A stretch of DNA of 17,012 nucleotides from JBDNFP01 sp041689775 (lineage in GTDB: Bacteria > Bacteroidota > Bacteroidia > Cytophagales > Spirosomataceae): contig JBDNFP010000352.1 of assembly GCA_041689775.1 (NCBI GenBank), positions 1-17,012 on the forward strand, written 5' to 3'. Below the pieces are notes generated by a model that had not been told where the DNA came from, ran no database searches, and was given only the letters and a program-made list of their open reading frames with translations. Below, piece by piece: positions 1 through 8,197 of the stretch (position 1 is the first letter of the stretch; the number at the start of each line of letters is the position of its first letter). The position numbers and the translations under genes were made by a program.

Positions 1-18
1 AATGACACTTTCTGCTAT

Positions 19-53
19 ACAACGGGCTTTTTCCATAAGAATAGCCCCGTTGT
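19..53. other. imperfect inverted repeat, possible weak terminator
   Basis: The arms at 19-28 and 43-53 (ACAACGGGCT against AGCCCCGTTGT) pair over ten bases with one bulged C around a 14-base loop. No U-run follows directly on either strand, so if it ends transcription of the dehydrogenase gene at 166-2847, or of a gene arriving from the left, it is not a textbook intrinsic terminator. Confidence 0.35.
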
Positions 54-99
54 AAAGAACCTTTTTGCTCTTCTGTCAAATTTTTAATGAACTTCGCAT

Positions 100-117
100 T
101 TCGTCCTATTGGACGAA
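100..117. other. short perfect hairpin downstream of the dehydrogenase gene
   Basis: TTCGTCC and GGACGAA form a perfect 7-bp stem with a four-base TATT loop. It lies about 50 bases past the stop codon at 166, so it would be in the 3' end of that mRNA. There is no T-run on the minus strand after it. It may be a 3'-end stabilising hairpin or part of a two-hairpin end with the repeat at 19-53. Confidence 0.4.
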
Positions 118-165
118 GAGAATAGATATATACTAATTTTGTCTGAACACTTACTTACTTAACCA

Positions 166-2847
166 TTACTTCCCAAACTTGACCCAGTCGAGTAACCCAT
201 TAGCGGTTGACTTCTTATCGTTCTTGCGCACAAACATAAAGTAAAGATCGTGCAAACCCGCAAGGGGTTTCAGCGGGGCAGTGATTTCTTGGAAAGTAGT
301 GGCATCAGCCGTCGGCTTGTATTCCAGTGAACTCAGTAAAGGTCCCATTGGAGAACCGCTATGTACTTCTATACTTAGGCCGGGTTTTGCCACGGCGTAA
401 CGGTAGGTGAGTGCGGTAAGGTTTTTTAGATCAATGTTTTTCAAAATAAAGTATGATCCATCATGAAGTTCGGAAAGACCATTACGCTGCTTTTTGGACT
501 GATAGATACTGTCTGCCTGCTCAGCTTCTACCTTCGCGGGCCGTAGCCATAAGGATGCCCGGCCGATAAGCGGCTGAATAGCTCCACCATCATCCGTGTA
601 GGAGGCGCTCAACTGATAAATACCCGGTTTATCTTCCTGCATGTGCTCTTTGAGAACCTTCGTGCCTTTCGCGGGTAGGGAGTTCATAGTTTTTCCCAGC
701 GTCAGCACATACTTCACAATCTCGGTAGATTCTTCTTTGGATAGTTGGGGGTGGGCATTCATAGCCACTTCGCCCCATACGCCACCACCACCCGTGATGA
801 CTTTATTGGTAAGCCGGGCTAAGGCACCGTTGTCGTTTCGATACTTCATGGAAACATCCGCAAATGCCGGGCCGACGGATGGTTTGTTGATCTGATGGCA
901 GGCTTTACAATCACTTTTTTCCAACAGACTTTTCCCTTGATCTATGCTTTCGGTATCTTCCTGATGCCCGATGAGCAGGGCCTGATTAGGAAGCTGCGGA
1001 GTGAAATTCATCCTCACGTTGATCCGACGGGGATCGATTACCTTGTCTTCCTTATCCGTAACTTTCACTGAGTATGCAAAAGGCTCGTTATCGAAGTAAA
1101 AGGTACGGTTATTAGTAGTGTTGACGGCTACCTGAGGTAGCGTATTACCTACCCAAATAAGTAATGTATCGGTATGGATGGCTCCTGTGGGGTCGGTTGT
1201 TTTCAAAACAGCCGGGAAAATGCCATTTTTAGCGTACGTGAAGGTAGCCTGTGGGGTGGTAGAACCAACCGTTTTACCGTCGAATTTCCACTCGTAGGTA
1301 AAAGAATCTCCATCAAGATCATAGCTCTTACCACCGTCAAAGCTAACTTTCAAGGGAGCCGTTCCGATAGTATCTTTGGTTGAAATAACGGCTATAGGGG
1401 CGCGGTTGCCCGCATTGTAGTCGATCCGGACGAGTCGGGCGTCTTGATTATCAATACCGTACACAGAGCCGTATTCGAGGACATAAAGCGAGCCGTCGGG
1501 TCCGAAAGTCATGTCAATGGGGCGGCGAAAATCGCCGGTGGTAGGCATGAAAGGGTCGAGGTTTTTGAAGTTGTGATTTTCGTCAAGATGAACAGCAAAG
1601 ACCCAGTTACGCATCCATTCGGTAATGAATAATGCCCTATCGTAGTGGGCTGGAAACTTAGTAGAAGACTTTGAAGCAGAGTCGTAATGGTACACCGGGC
1701 CGATGATAGCGCTACGCCCCCCTTTGCCTAGTTCGGGAAACTCGGGAGATTCGTCGTAGGGGTACCAGATCAGGGCTTTCTGTGCCGGGGGAAGATTTTT
1801 TATCCCGGTGTTGTTCGGGGAGTTGTTAATGATATTGGCTGGATCAAAAGGCGCTCCTACCTTTTCGGTAGCAAAGTCAAAGTCACGGTAGGCTTTATTG
1901 TCGCCTATAAAGTAAGGCCAGCCAAAGTTTCCGGCCTTCCGCGCCTGATTGTACTCGTCGTAACCCTTTGGGCCTCGGTCGCCGTCCTTTCCGCCGTCCG
2001 GGCCAATTTCGCCCCAATACAGAAAACCTGTTTCGGAATCAACGGTGATACGGTAGGGGTTGCGGCAGCCCATAGCGTAAATCTCTGGACGCGTACCGGC
2101 TGTCCCCTCAGAAAAGAGATTACCCTCCGGAATGGTGATGGTTCCGTCTGCTTCGGGGTGTAACCGAAGTATTTTCCCCCGCAGATCGTTGGGGTTTGCC
2201 GCCGAGCGCTGATCATCAAATAGGACCCGATCAGGACGCTCGTCGATGGGCGTAAAACCATTGGAAGCAAAGGGACTGGTATTGTCACCGGTAGAAATGT
2301 ACAGGTTGCCGTCTGGTCCAAAAGCTAGTGAGCCACCCGTGTGTCGGCTTATTTCGTAATCGATCTTTATTTCAAGGATGACTTTTTCTGATTCAATATC
2401 CAGCGTGTTATCGTCTAGGAGGGTAAAGCGTGAAACGTGTTGTTTGGGCGTTTCAGAAATCGGGGTATTGTAAAAGTAGATGTAATGATTTTTGGCAAAA
2501 TCAGGATCAAGGGCCAGACCGATAAGTCCGTTACCAAATTTGGTTTCCCAGTACACCGGAAACTCCCGGATCAGTTTTGTGTTCCGCGAAGCTGGATCAT
2601 ACAGGTAGAAATTACCCTTGCGCTCGGTAAAGAAAACCCTTCCGTCGGGCGCTACGGCCAGCTCCATGGGTTCATTCAAGTCAGTAGACAGAACCGTTTT
2701 CGTAAATCTGTTTTCTTCGGCCGCTTCCTGAGTAGAAAGCTTTTGGACAGAATCAGCAGGAAATAGATTGGCAGCAGTAGCTGCACTTCCAATCAGGCAA
2801 AAGCCGAGAATAAAGCCAGTTAGTTTTAAAGAATTAAGGGTAAGCAT
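166..2847 (-). CDS. secreted PQQ-dependent sugar dehydrogenase with PKD, cytochrome c and CBM6-like domains
   Basis: An 893-residue exported multidomain oxidoreductase. Residues 1-25 form a Sec signal peptide (hydrophobic core, then SAATAA). Residues about 45-475 match the soluble glucose/sorbosone dehydrogenase beta-propeller that binds PQQ, with repeated APDG/GPDG-type strands, HTGGSLAFGPDG near 169 and MGCRNPYR near 259. Residues about 484-565 are a PKD domain. A class I cytochrome c domain follows, with haem motif CKACH at 647-651 and probable axial Met696 in the WGEVAM segment. Residues about 770-893 look like a CBM6-type carbohydrate-binding module. By family, electrons from sugar oxidation would pass from PQQ to the fused haem and on to the respiratory chain from the periplasm or cell surface. 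The real substrate is unknown. It stands alone, about 200 bases from egtD. The start fits the signal peptide. No PQQ synthesis genes lie in the window. Confidence 0.88.
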   Translation of the reverse strand: MLTLNSLKLTGFILGFCLIGSAATAANLFPADSVQKLSTQEAAEENRFTKTVLSTDLNEPMELAVAPDGRVFFTERKGNFYLYDPASRNTKLIREFPVYWETKFGNGLIGLALDPDFAKNHYIYFYNTPISETPKQHVSRFTLLDDNTLDIESEKVILEIKIDYEISRHTGGSLAFGPDGNLYISTGDNTSPFASNGFTPIDERPDRVLFDDQRSAANPNDLRGKILRLHPEADGTITIPEGNLFSEGTAGTRPEIYAMGCRNPYRITVDSETGFLYWGEIGPDGGKDGDRGPKGYDEYNQARKAGNFGWPYFIGDNKAYRDFDFATEKVGAPFDPANIINNSPNNTGIKNLPPAQKALIWYPYDESPEFPELGKGGRSAIIGPVYHYDSASKSSTKFPAHYDRALFITEWMRNWVFAVHLDENHNFKNLDPFMPTTGDFRRPIDMTFGPDGSLYVLEYGSVYGIDNQDARLVRIDYNAGNRAPIAVISTKDTIGTAPLKVSFDGGKSYDLDGDSFTYEWKFDGKTVGSTTPQATFTYAKNGIFPAVLKTTDPTGAIHTDTLLIWVGNTLPQVAVNTTNNRTFYFDNEPFAYSVKVTDKEDKVIDPRRINVRMNFTPQLPNQALLIGHQEDTESIDQGKSLLEKSDCKACHQINKPSVGPAFADVSMKYRNDNGALARLTNKVITGGGGVWGEVAMNAHPQLSKEESTEIVKYVLTLGKTMNSLPAKGTKVLKEHMQEDKPGIYQLSASYTDDGGAIQPLIGRASLWLRPAKVEAEQADSIYQSKKQRNGLSELHDGSYFILKNIDLKNLTALTYRYAVAKPGLSIEVHSGSPMGPLLSSLEYKPTADATTFQEITAPLKPLAGLHDLYFMFVRKNDKKSTANGLLDWVKFGK

Positions 2848-3048
2848 ATAAAGGGAATTAGGAGATAGTGTTCGTTGTATATCCGGGTTATTGATCTAAC
2901 GATGTAAGTCCGGATCTCATGTAATGCGACAATATCATTAGGATGACCTTTTTAGTGGATTACCGTAAGCGTGGCCTATTTTATAATTGTGAAACTCTTG
3001 GTAGCCTTCTGATATTCTGCATGATAACTTCTCGTTAAACTTTTCTGT

Positions 3049-4011
3049 TCATGGTTTTACCCACAAACTATCCGTAAAAAGGTGATTTTTATCAAAAAAG
3101 TGATGTTCCGTTTCAAAGCCACTGTCGTGCGCAAGAGACTGAATTTCGGGCAAAGTGTATTTTCGGGATAATTCAGTACGGATCAGTTCATTCTGTTCAA
3201 ATTGAAACGTCTGATCAAGGTTCTTCAACACGACCTCTTGTGCTTGCAGGCTAACCAGAGCACTACGCACTTCTCCATTGTAGGGGTTATAGAAGCTGTA
3301 AAAGTCAAAGTTATCGAGCAAAAAGTCACCTCCCAGCTCCCGGTTCATCCGGTTCAAAAGATTCAGATTAAAGGACCGGGTAATACCGTGGGGATCGTCA
3401 TAGGCTAGTTGGATTACTTGAGGATTTTTGCGCAAATCGAAGCCCGCAAGAAGGCGGTCGTTGGGCTGCATGGAAATATGAAGCATTTGAAGTAAAGCAA
3501 CGGCGTCACTCATTTCATAATTTCCGATATTTCCCCCCAGGAACAAAAATAGATTCGGACGACCTCCCGTATCCAGGTTTTTCAATACCTCAAAATAATC
3601 ACCCACAAGCGGATGCACAGTTAGATTGGGTAGGCTTGCGGCCAGTTTTTTTTCAAGATGCTGCATGGCTTCCCCTGAAATATCAATGGGCATGTACGTA
3701 AAGTCAGTGTGGCGGTTGATCAAAAACTTTAATAATTCGTTTGTTTTTAGCCCGTCCCCGGCACCCAGCTCAATAATATTAAATGCTTCTCTGTAAGGAA
3801 TAGCCGCGGCAATCTCGTCCGGATGAAGCGTCATAATCTCCATTTCGGCCCGCGTGAGATAGTACTCCGGCATATCCATAATCTGCTGGAATATCCGGCT
3901 CCCCTTGTCGTCGTAGAAGTATTTAGAGGGTATATATTTCTGCTTGGCCGACAGCCCTTTCAGTACATCTTGACTAAATGGACTAAGTGTTTCAATAGTA
4001 ATAGGTTGCAA
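3049..4011 (-). CDS. egtD: L-histidine N-alpha-methyltransferase
   Basis: A 320-residue cytosolic SAM-dependent enzyme that trimethylates histidine to hercynine, the first step of ergothioneine synthesis. The length equals the usual about 320. Visible family features are YFYDDKGS at 31-38, PEYYLTRAE at 48-56, the SAM motif ELGAGDGLKT at 81-90, LFLGGNIGNY at 156-165, LAYDD near 202, FNLNLLNR near 214 and RTELSRKY at 278-285. In the mycobacterial enzyme the Glu and Ser equivalent to Glu280 and Ser282 contact the histidine imidazole, and both are kept here, as is the Asn in the GGNIGN stretch. It lies 42 bases downstream of egtB on the same strand, so the two are probably one transcript with egtB first. 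No terminator is clear in the 201-base gap to the next gene. Identification rests on motif recognition over the full length. Confidence 0.95.
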   Translation of the reverse strand: MQPITIETLSPFSQDVLKGLSAKQKYIPSKYFYDDKGSRIFQQIMDMPEYYLTRAEMEIMTLHPDEIAAAIPYREAFNIIELGAGDGLKTNELLKFLINRHTDFTYMPIDISGEAMQHLEKKLAASLPNLTVHPLVGDYFEVLKNLDTGGRPNLFLFLGGNIGNYEMSDAVALLQMLHISMQPNDRLLAGFDLRKNPQVIQLAYDDPHGITRSFNLNLLNRMNRELGGDFLLDNFDFYSFYNPYNGEVRSALVSLQAQEVVLKNLDQTFQFEQNELIRTELSRKYTLPEIQSLAHDSGFETEHHFFDKNHLFTDSLWVKP

Positions 4012-4053
4012 AACGGTTCGAAATTATAGGTTTAGAGAAGTAGCAGCACACGG

Positions 4054-5238
4054 TTACCGAATCAGCCGGATGCCCGTGCATTGCCATTGTAGGTGGGGGT
4101 GAAAGAAATTACGGTAGGTAGCACGGCTATGGTCAGGCGAGGTCGCCGTGGAGCCGCCGCGCAATACCATCTGATTGATCATGAACTTGCCGTTGTACTC
4201 GCCAATGGCCCCCGGTGCTTTGCTGAATTTAGGGTAGGGCAGGTAGGCACTGTGTGTCCATTCCCAGCGCTGTCCCCAGTTAAGTTGGGTGGCTGCTATT
4301 TCCCATTCAAACTCAGTGGGTAAGCGCATACCTTTCCACTCGGCAAAGGCCGCAGCCTCGTAAAAGTTGATGTGGCAAAGTACCGAATCGGGGTTAATCT
4401 TTTGTAAGCCACCCAGAGTATAGGTACGCCATTGGCCATCTATTTTGTGCCAGTACAGGGGCGCTTCGACTCGTCGACTATTGACCCACTGCCAGCCTTC
4501 ATCCAGCCAAAGATCAAAGCGTTGGTAACCTCCATCGTTTATAAAATCTAGGTACTCTCCGTTGGTGACCAAGGCTTTGCTTATTTCAAAATCATCGAGA
4601 TATACTTTATGCCTGCCCAACTCATTGTCATAGCAAAAACCTTCCCCCGTAAACCCAATTTCATAGACCCCGGCCAAGATCGAGGCGAAGCCCGATGCGT
4701 TGTTCAATACCTCTGTGAGTGAAAAACCTTCTTTATAAACAGGGAAAATAGGGTTATGGCCAAAGATATATTTCAGATCTGTAATGAGAAGTTCCTGGTG
4801 TTGCTGCTCATGATGAAGCCCAAGGGTCACGACTTCCTCTACATCGGCCGGGATGCTGAAAAGGTTCAGAAGCTGTCGCATGGCTTGGTTGACGTAGCGG
4901 CGATACTCGTACACTTCCTCCACTCCGGGGCGAGTAATATTTCCTCGATCTGTACGTACTACCCGGCTACCTGCGTGATTGTAATAGCTATTAAACAGAT
5001 AGCTAAAATCGGGATGAAACCGCTGGTAGCCTGGGCTAAATTTAGCCAATACAAACTCTTCAAAAAACCAGGTAGTATGAGCCAAGTGCCACTTGGGTGG
5101 GCTCACAAAGTCGACGGGTTGGGGAACGTAGTCTTCTACCTGCAACGGTGTGCACAGGTTTACGCTGTATTGCCGAACGGCTTCAAACTGGGCAAATATG
5201 TCTATCTGTGAAGTCAGTACTAGTATTTCTTTTTTCAT
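4054..5238 (-). CDS. egtB: ergothioneine sulfoxide synthase EgtB (non-haem iron)
   Basis: A 394-residue enzyme that joins a thiol donor to the C2 of hercynine using O2 and Fe(II). The N-terminal DinB-like half carries the likely iron ligands: the second His of HLAH (His54) and His143/His147 in the HHEQQH segment. The C-terminal half is an FGE-sulfatase domain ending in VLRGGSTATSPDHSR, YRNFFHPH and TGIRLIR, as usual for EgtB. The start is placed at 5238 (MKKEILVLTS). An in-frame ATG at 5343 would add 35 residues, but that stretch runs back through the transcription terminator at 5310-5339 and does not resemble the family. The next gene is egtD. No egtA, egtC or egtE is nearby, so either gamma-glutamylcysteine is supplied and processed by genes elsewhere, or this EgtB uses cysteine directly, as described for some two-gene systems; the sequence alone does not decide. 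Confidence 0.93.
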   Translation of the reverse strand: MKKEILVLTSQIDIFAQFEAVRQYSVNLCTPLQVEDYVPQPVDFVSPPKWHLAHTTWFFEEFVLAKFSPGYQRFHPDFSYLFNSYYNHAGSRVVRTDRGNITRPGVEEVYEYRRYVNQAMRQLLNLFSIPADVEEVVTLGLHHEQQHQELLITDLKYIFGHNPIFPVYKEGFSLTEVLNNASGFASILAGVYEIGFTGEGFCYDNELGRHKVYLDDFEISKALVTNGEYLDFINDGGYQRFDLWLDEGWQWVNSRRVEAPLYWHKIDGQWRTYTLGGLQKINPDSVLCHINFYEAAAFAEWKGMRLPTEFEWEIAATQLNWGQRWEWTHSAYLPYPKFSKAPGAIGEYNGKFMINQMVLRGGSTATSPDHSRATYRNFFHPHLQWQCTGIRLIR

Positions 5239-5309
5239 GCTCGTTATGTGGGAAGGAAATGTATAAAAAAAGTATGCCAAGGGGGAAGTTAGCCTTTGCA
5301 CTAAAGACG

Positions 5310-5339
5310 AAAAAGCCCGCCGGAAAATTCCCGGTGGGC
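5310..5339 (-). terminator. intrinsic terminator of the dcw operon, after mraY
   Basis: GCCCGCCGG (5315-5323) and CCGGTGGGC (5331-5339) form a 9-bp GC-rich stem with one G-T pair and a 7-base loop. On the minus strand it is followed at once by TTTTT (5314-5310). It begins 26 bases past the mraY stop, exactly where the dcw transcript should end. It also shows that egtB needs its own promoter in the short stretch 5239-5309. Confidence 0.85.
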
Positions 5340-5365
5340 CCAAATATGATTACAACCAGAAATAA

Positions 5366-6580
5366 TTAGCGCAACTTTAAAGTCACCAGTGTCATGATGG
5401 CCAGGATGATTCCAACAATCCAGAAACGGGTAACAATTTTAGATTCGTGGTAGCCCTTTTTCTGAAAATGGTGGTGCAGCGGCGACATTAGAAAAATACG
5501 CCTGCCCTCCCCGAAGCGTTTCCTGGTGTACTTAAAGTAGCTGACTTGCATAACGACTGAGAGGTTTTCCGCCAGAAACACACCACACATGATCGGAATC
5601 AATAGCTCTTTACGAATTGCCAACGCCAGTACGGCAATGACTCCCCCTAGCATCAGACTACCCGTATCACCCATGAAAACCTGGGCTGGGTAGGCGTTGT
5701 ACCAAAGAAACCCGACGCAGGCGCCGACAAAAGCAGCGCAGAAAATTACCAGTTCTCCCGAGTTGGGGATGTACATGATGTTGAGGTACTGCGCAAACTT
5801 GGCGTTACCCGAAAGATAAGCCAGTACGCCGAGAGTTAGGGCAATGATGCCAGAGATACCGGCGGCCAGACCGTCGATGCCGTCTGTGATGTTGGCTCCG
5901 TTGGAAACAGCCGTGATAATAAAAATGGCAACCAGGGTGTATACGATCCAGGTGTACTCATCGGGTAGCCAGCCGAATAGTAACGAACTGTAATCGAATT
6001 CATTATTTTTCATAAAAGGTACCGTGGTAATGGTTGGATGAACCACATCTTGGTAGCGCTGTACTTCTCCGATGGTAGAGCTGAGCAAAGGCTCGTCGTA
6101 CACCCGGATACGCACGTGATCATTGAACGAAAGGGTGAGTCCGACGATCAGTCCCAGGCCGATCTGACCTATCACTTTAAAACGGCCGTGGAGCCCTTCT
6201 TTATTATTCCTAAATTTCTTGATATAATCATCTACAAACCCGATCATACCAGTCCAGACGGCGGTAATAATCAGGAGCACGATGTAGACATTAGATAGCT
6301 TGGCAAACAGTAGAACCGGGATGAGCAAAGAAGCCAGAATAATAAACCCACCCATGGTAGGAGTTCCCTTTTTCTCTATCTGTCCGTCCAATCCCAAATC
6401 CCGGATGTTTTCGCCTACTTGTTTTCTGCGTAGAAAATCAATCAGCCTATGTCCGTACAGTGCTGCAATCAAAAGAGAGAGAATCGTACAGCCCAGAGCA
6501 CGGAAAGAAATATATTGAAATACGCCCGCGCCAGGGAAGTTAAATTGCTTGTCGAGGTAGTCGAACAAATAGTAAAGCAT
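5366..6580 (-). CDS. mraY: phospho-N-acetylmuramoyl-pentapeptide-transferase MraY
   Basis: A 404-residue polytopic inner-membrane enzyme that moves phospho-MurNAc-pentapeptide from UDP to undecaprenyl phosphate, making lipid I. Family motifs are present in order: KKGTPTMGG at 70-78, GFVDDYIK at 114-121 (Asp117/118), NGANITDGIDGL at 227-238, NAYPAQVFMGDTGS at 295-308 and the PLHHHF histidine cluster at 367-372. Many hydrophobic segments fit the ten-helix fold. It is longer than the roughly 360-residue E. coli enzyme because of an insert at about 155-205, typical of Bacteroidota. It is the last gene of the dcw block: 130 bases separate it from murE, with a hairpin after the murE stop, and a strong terminator follows it. 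murD, ftsW, murG and murC, which often come next, are absent. Confidence 0.97.
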   Translation of the reverse strand: MLYYLFDYLDKQFNFPGAGVFQYISFRALGCTILSLLIAALYGHRLIDFLRRKQVGENIRDLGLDGQIEKKGTPTMGGFIILASLLIPVLLFAKLSNVYIVLLIITAVWTGMIGFVDDYIKKFRNNKEGLHGRFKVIGQIGLGLIVGLTLSFNDHVRIRVYDEPLLSSTIGEVQRYQDVVHPTITTVPFMKNNEFDYSSLLFGWLPDEYTWIVYTLVAIFIITAVSNGANITDGIDGLAAGISGIIALTLGVLAYLSGNAKFAQYLNIMYIPNSGELVIFCAAFVGACVGFLWYNAYPAQVFMGDTGSLMLGGVIAVLALAIRKELLIPIMCGVFLAENLSVVMQVSYFKYTRKRFGEGRRIFLMSPLHHHFQKKGYHESKIVTRFWIVGIILAIMTLVTLKLR

Positions 6581-6672
6581 GATTTGAAGAGGAATTGTGA
6601 TTGCCGCTAATGGTCAGGCAAAGTTGCTTTTTTATCTACTATCTTCATAATGTCTGAAAGGATATTTGACGT

Positions 6673-6708
6673 AAAATGAGGGATAGCTAGCTAACAACCC
6701 CTCATTTT
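6673..6708 (-). terminator. hairpin directly after the murE stop, possible partial terminator
   Basis: AAAATGAGGG (6673-6682) and CCCTCATTTT (6699-6708) form a perfect 10-bp stem with a 16-base loop, starting two bases past the murE stop codon. On the minus strand the stem ends in TTTT followed by ACG, so the A-tract/T-tract layout resembles a weak intrinsic terminator. It could reduce read-through into mraY or protect the murE 3' end. The T-run is short and inside the stem, so full termination is doubtful. Confidence 0.45.
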
Positions 6709-6710
6709 GG

Positions 6711-8192
6711 TTACCTAACGTAGGTCGCCAGTGCAGTACTTAATACCTCCCGGTCATCAAAATCGTATTTTATACCTTTGATTTCCTGATACGTTTCGTG
6801 ACCTTTACCGGCTACTAACACAATATCACCGGGTCTGGCTTCGAGGCAGGCCTGTTGAATAGCCTCCCGCCGGTCGGCTAGCACCTTTACTTTTTTGAAG
6901 TCAATGGGGGGTACCCCTTCCAACATTTGATCGAGGATAACCTGCGGTTCTTCGTATCGCGGATTATCCGACGTCAAGATGACTCTACTACTAAGTTGAC
7001 AGGCAATAGTAGCCATCTTGGGCCGCTTCTCTGCGTCCCGGTTTCCACCGCAGCCCACTACAGTAATTACCTGCTCACTCCCTTGCCGGAGTTCTTTGAT
7101 TGTTTCCAGTACGTTGAGTAGGGCATCAGGGGTGTGGGCGTAGTCTATAATACCCACTACGCCATGCTCAGAGTGCACTTGCTCAAATCTTCCCGGAGGG
7201 CTTTGCTGGTTCGAGAGTGCAGTTAGTACCTCTTCGGGCAGCTCGCTCATCAAAACCGCCGCACCATATACTGCCAGCAAATTGTAGGCATTGAACCGGC
7301 CGATTAGCCGGAACCAGACTTCCTGACCGTTGAAGTCAATGTGCATGCCGTGTAAGGTCTCCGAAAGCATTTTCCCTTTGAAAGTAGCCATCGATTGCAG
7401 GGAGTAGGTGTGTATAGTAGCGGCGGTATTCTGTACCATCACATTGCCACGGCGATCATCAATGTTTACCAACGCAAAGGCCTCGCGGGGTAGTTGGTCA
7501 AAGAAACCCTTTTTTGCTTTGATATAATTGTCAAACGTCTTGTGGAAATCGAGGTGATCGTGCGTGATATTCGTAAAAACACCTCCTCCGAAAGTCAGGC
7601 CGGTGATCCGGTGCTGCACGACGGAGTGTGAGCTCACTTCCATAAATACATGCGTACACTTTTGCTGCTGCATTTGGGCTAGCAATCTGTTTAGCGTTAC
7701 CGAGTCAGGGGTAGTATGCGTCGACGGAATAACCTCGTCTTCGATTTGGTTCTGGACCGTTGAGACCAATCCACAGCGGTAACCCAGTGCCCGGAACGTC
7801 TGGAAGAGGAGCGTTGCTACTGAGGTTTTACCGTTGGTACCCGTAACTCCGACTAACTGCATGTGGCGGGAGGGATGCCCGTGAAAAGCCGAGGCCAAAA
7901 GACCCATGGCCTGGGCCGAATCCAGCACCTGAATGTAGGTAACTTCCGGGCGGGTACTAACGGGTAGCTCTTCACAGAGAATAGCCCTGGCACCAAGCTC
8001 AATGGCTTTGTCAATAAACAGGTGACCATCCACCTGGGTACCCCGAACCGCTACAAATAGGGTCCCTGCTGAGGCTTTTCGGGAATCAAGCACTATATCA
8101 GTAATAAAGAGTTCGGTAGCACCAATGACGTTGGCATCCGATATTTCCTGAACTAGTGTACTTAAAAGTATATCTGACGAGTGTTGTTGCAT
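6711..8192 (-). CDS. murE: UDP-MurNAc-L-Ala-D-Glu:meso-diaminopimelate ligase MurE
   Basis: A 493-residue cytosolic Mur ligase that adds the third amino acid to the peptidoglycan stem peptide with ATP. The P-loop GTNGKT is at 118-123. TTPD lies at 160-163, EVSSHS at 185-190, and the AK of YIKAKKGFF at 223-231 is the likely carbamylated lysine site (Lys227). SDNPRYEEP at 408-416 contains DNPR, the signature that in characterised MurE enzymes selects meso-diaminopimelate over lysine. Length is normal. It starts only five bases after the ftsI stop, so the two are almost certainly cotranscribed. A hairpin follows its stop codon and then a 130-base gap precedes mraY, the second largest break inside the operon feature set being the ftsL-ftsI gap. 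Confidence 0.97.
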   Translation of the reverse strand: MQQHSSDILLSTLVQEISDANVIGATELFITDIVLDSRKASAGTLFVAVRGTQVDGHLFIDKAIELGARAILCEELPVSTRPEVTYIQVLDSAQAMGLLASAFHGHPSRHMQLVGVTGTNGKTSVATLLFQTFRALGYRCGLVSTVQNQIEDEVIPSTHTTPDSVTLNRLLAQMQQQKCTHVFMEVSSHSVVQHRITGLTFGGGVFTNITHDHLDFHKTFDNYIKAKKGFFDQLPREAFALVNIDDRRGNVMVQNTAATIHTYSLQSMATFKGKMLSETLHGMHIDFNGQEVWFRLIGRFNAYNLLAVYGAAVLMSELPEEVLTALSNQQSPPGRFEQVHSEHGVVGIIDYAHTPDALLNVLETIKELRQGSEQVITVVGCGGNRDAEKRPKMATIACQLSSRVILTSDNPRYEEPQVILDQMLEGVPPIDFKKVKVLADRREAIQQACLEARPGDIVLVAGKGHETYQEIKGIKYDFDDREVLSTALATYVR

Positions 8193-8197
8193 ATTTC

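Noticed and set aside
1905..2321. 138-codon minus-strand open frame inside the dehydrogenase gene
   Set aside because: It overlaps a clear multidomain coding sequence in another frame and its translation shows no domain, so it is a shadow.
2884..2920. ATCCGG / CCGGAT inverted repeat upstream of the dehydrogenase gene
   Set aside because: It has only a 6-bp stem with a loop of about 25 bases, expected by chance, and no link to a promoter element.
4756..5211. 151-codon plus-strand frame opposite egtB
   Set aside because: It is antisense to conserved EgtB sequence, with no recognisable domain.
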